Assembly: GCF_028823535.1 (NCBI RefSeq)
Contig: NZ_JAQIYM010000011.1
Span: 230,077-294,076 of the forward strand
Length of the DNA stretch: 64,000 nucleotides
Origin: Pseudomonas serbica
GTDB taxonomy: Bacteria; Pseudomonadota; Gammaproteobacteria; Pseudomonadales; Pseudomonadaceae
Direction: 5' to 3'
The translations under genes and the position numbers were made by a program. Positions 63,864 through 64,000 of the stretch are shown here, one piece after another. A model generated the notes under the pieces. It did no database searches. It was not told the DNA's origin and saw nothing but the letters and a program-made list of their open reading frames with translations. Position 1 is the first letter of the stretch; each line of letters opens with the position of its first letter.

Positions 63864-64000
63864 TGGGAGGCACCGTCCGAGGTATGTATGGAACTTGAGT
63901 GTTGTACTTGGTATTGAGCAATATACTGCGCAATCGGTGCGGGCGCATCTATATATAAGCAGTGTTTTTGTGCCGGTCGATAGAAAAACCAAATCAACGC

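Overview
The window looks like chromosome from the Pseudomonas fluorescens group. It is GC-rich, carries the pyoverdine genes pvdS, pvdL, pvdH, mbtH and fpv in recognisable order, has the neighbourhood gntR-smc-zipA-ligA, and is sprinkled with REP palindromes of the GTGGGAGC..GGCTTGCTCGCGAA and TGTAGGAG..GGCTTGCC..GCGAA types. There is no rRNA, no tRNA that I can recognise, no CRISPR array, no intact insertion sequence and no prophage. Apart from two decayed gene remnants near 54.4 and 55.8 kb it reads as core or near-core genome.

Layout. 0-3 kb: yggL, a BenE-type transporter and a GntR/FCD regulator. 3-9.2 kb: purine catabolism on the minus strand (xdhA-xdhB-xdhC-guaD), facing a divergent GntR regulator with a pair of identical-architecture palindromes over the xdhA promoter side. 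10-17.2 kb: smc, zipA and ligA (chromosome organisation, division, DNA ligation). 17.2-21.4 kb: a tandem REP array, a zinc-ribbon metallopeptidase, and a four-gene operon of two secreted PepSY-like proteins plus an OmpR-type two-component system. 21.4-24 kb: dusA, a ParE/RelE-CopG toxin-antitoxin pair and small envelope proteins.

23.9-53.6 kb is the iron region. The sigma factor PvdS (Fur box upstream) is divergent from the 4331-residue synthetase PvdL, which starts pyoverdine with an acyl chain and the Glu-Tyr-Dab chromophore precursor. PvdH makes the diaminobutyrate and MbtH assists the adenylation domains. The eight-gene operon fpvG-H-J-K-C-D-E-F releases iron from ferripyoverdine by reduction in the periplasm and imports it. 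PvdS-type promoters (TAAAT-N16-CGT or one mismatch) precede pvdL, pvdH, mbtH and fpvG. Inserted between pvdL and pvdH is a periplasmic thiol-disulfide block (dsbD, a TlpA-like protein, dsbG) with a divergent two-component system. A REP doublet lies in frame inside fpvD.

53.7-64 kb: a VOC protein, a decayed metQ-like gene, soxR with a textbook SoxR promoter driving a small monooxygenase, a decayed sigma-54 activator, then housekeeping and accessory metabolism: LysE and RhtA exporters, a stand-alone cysteine desulfurase, an M24 aminopeptidase, and a TetR-controlled SDR plus DsbA-like isomerase pair. I did not find a convincingly new multi-gene system. The best leads are the REPIN inside fpvD, the precise REP-based tandem arrays, and the unassigned PepSY/two-component operon.
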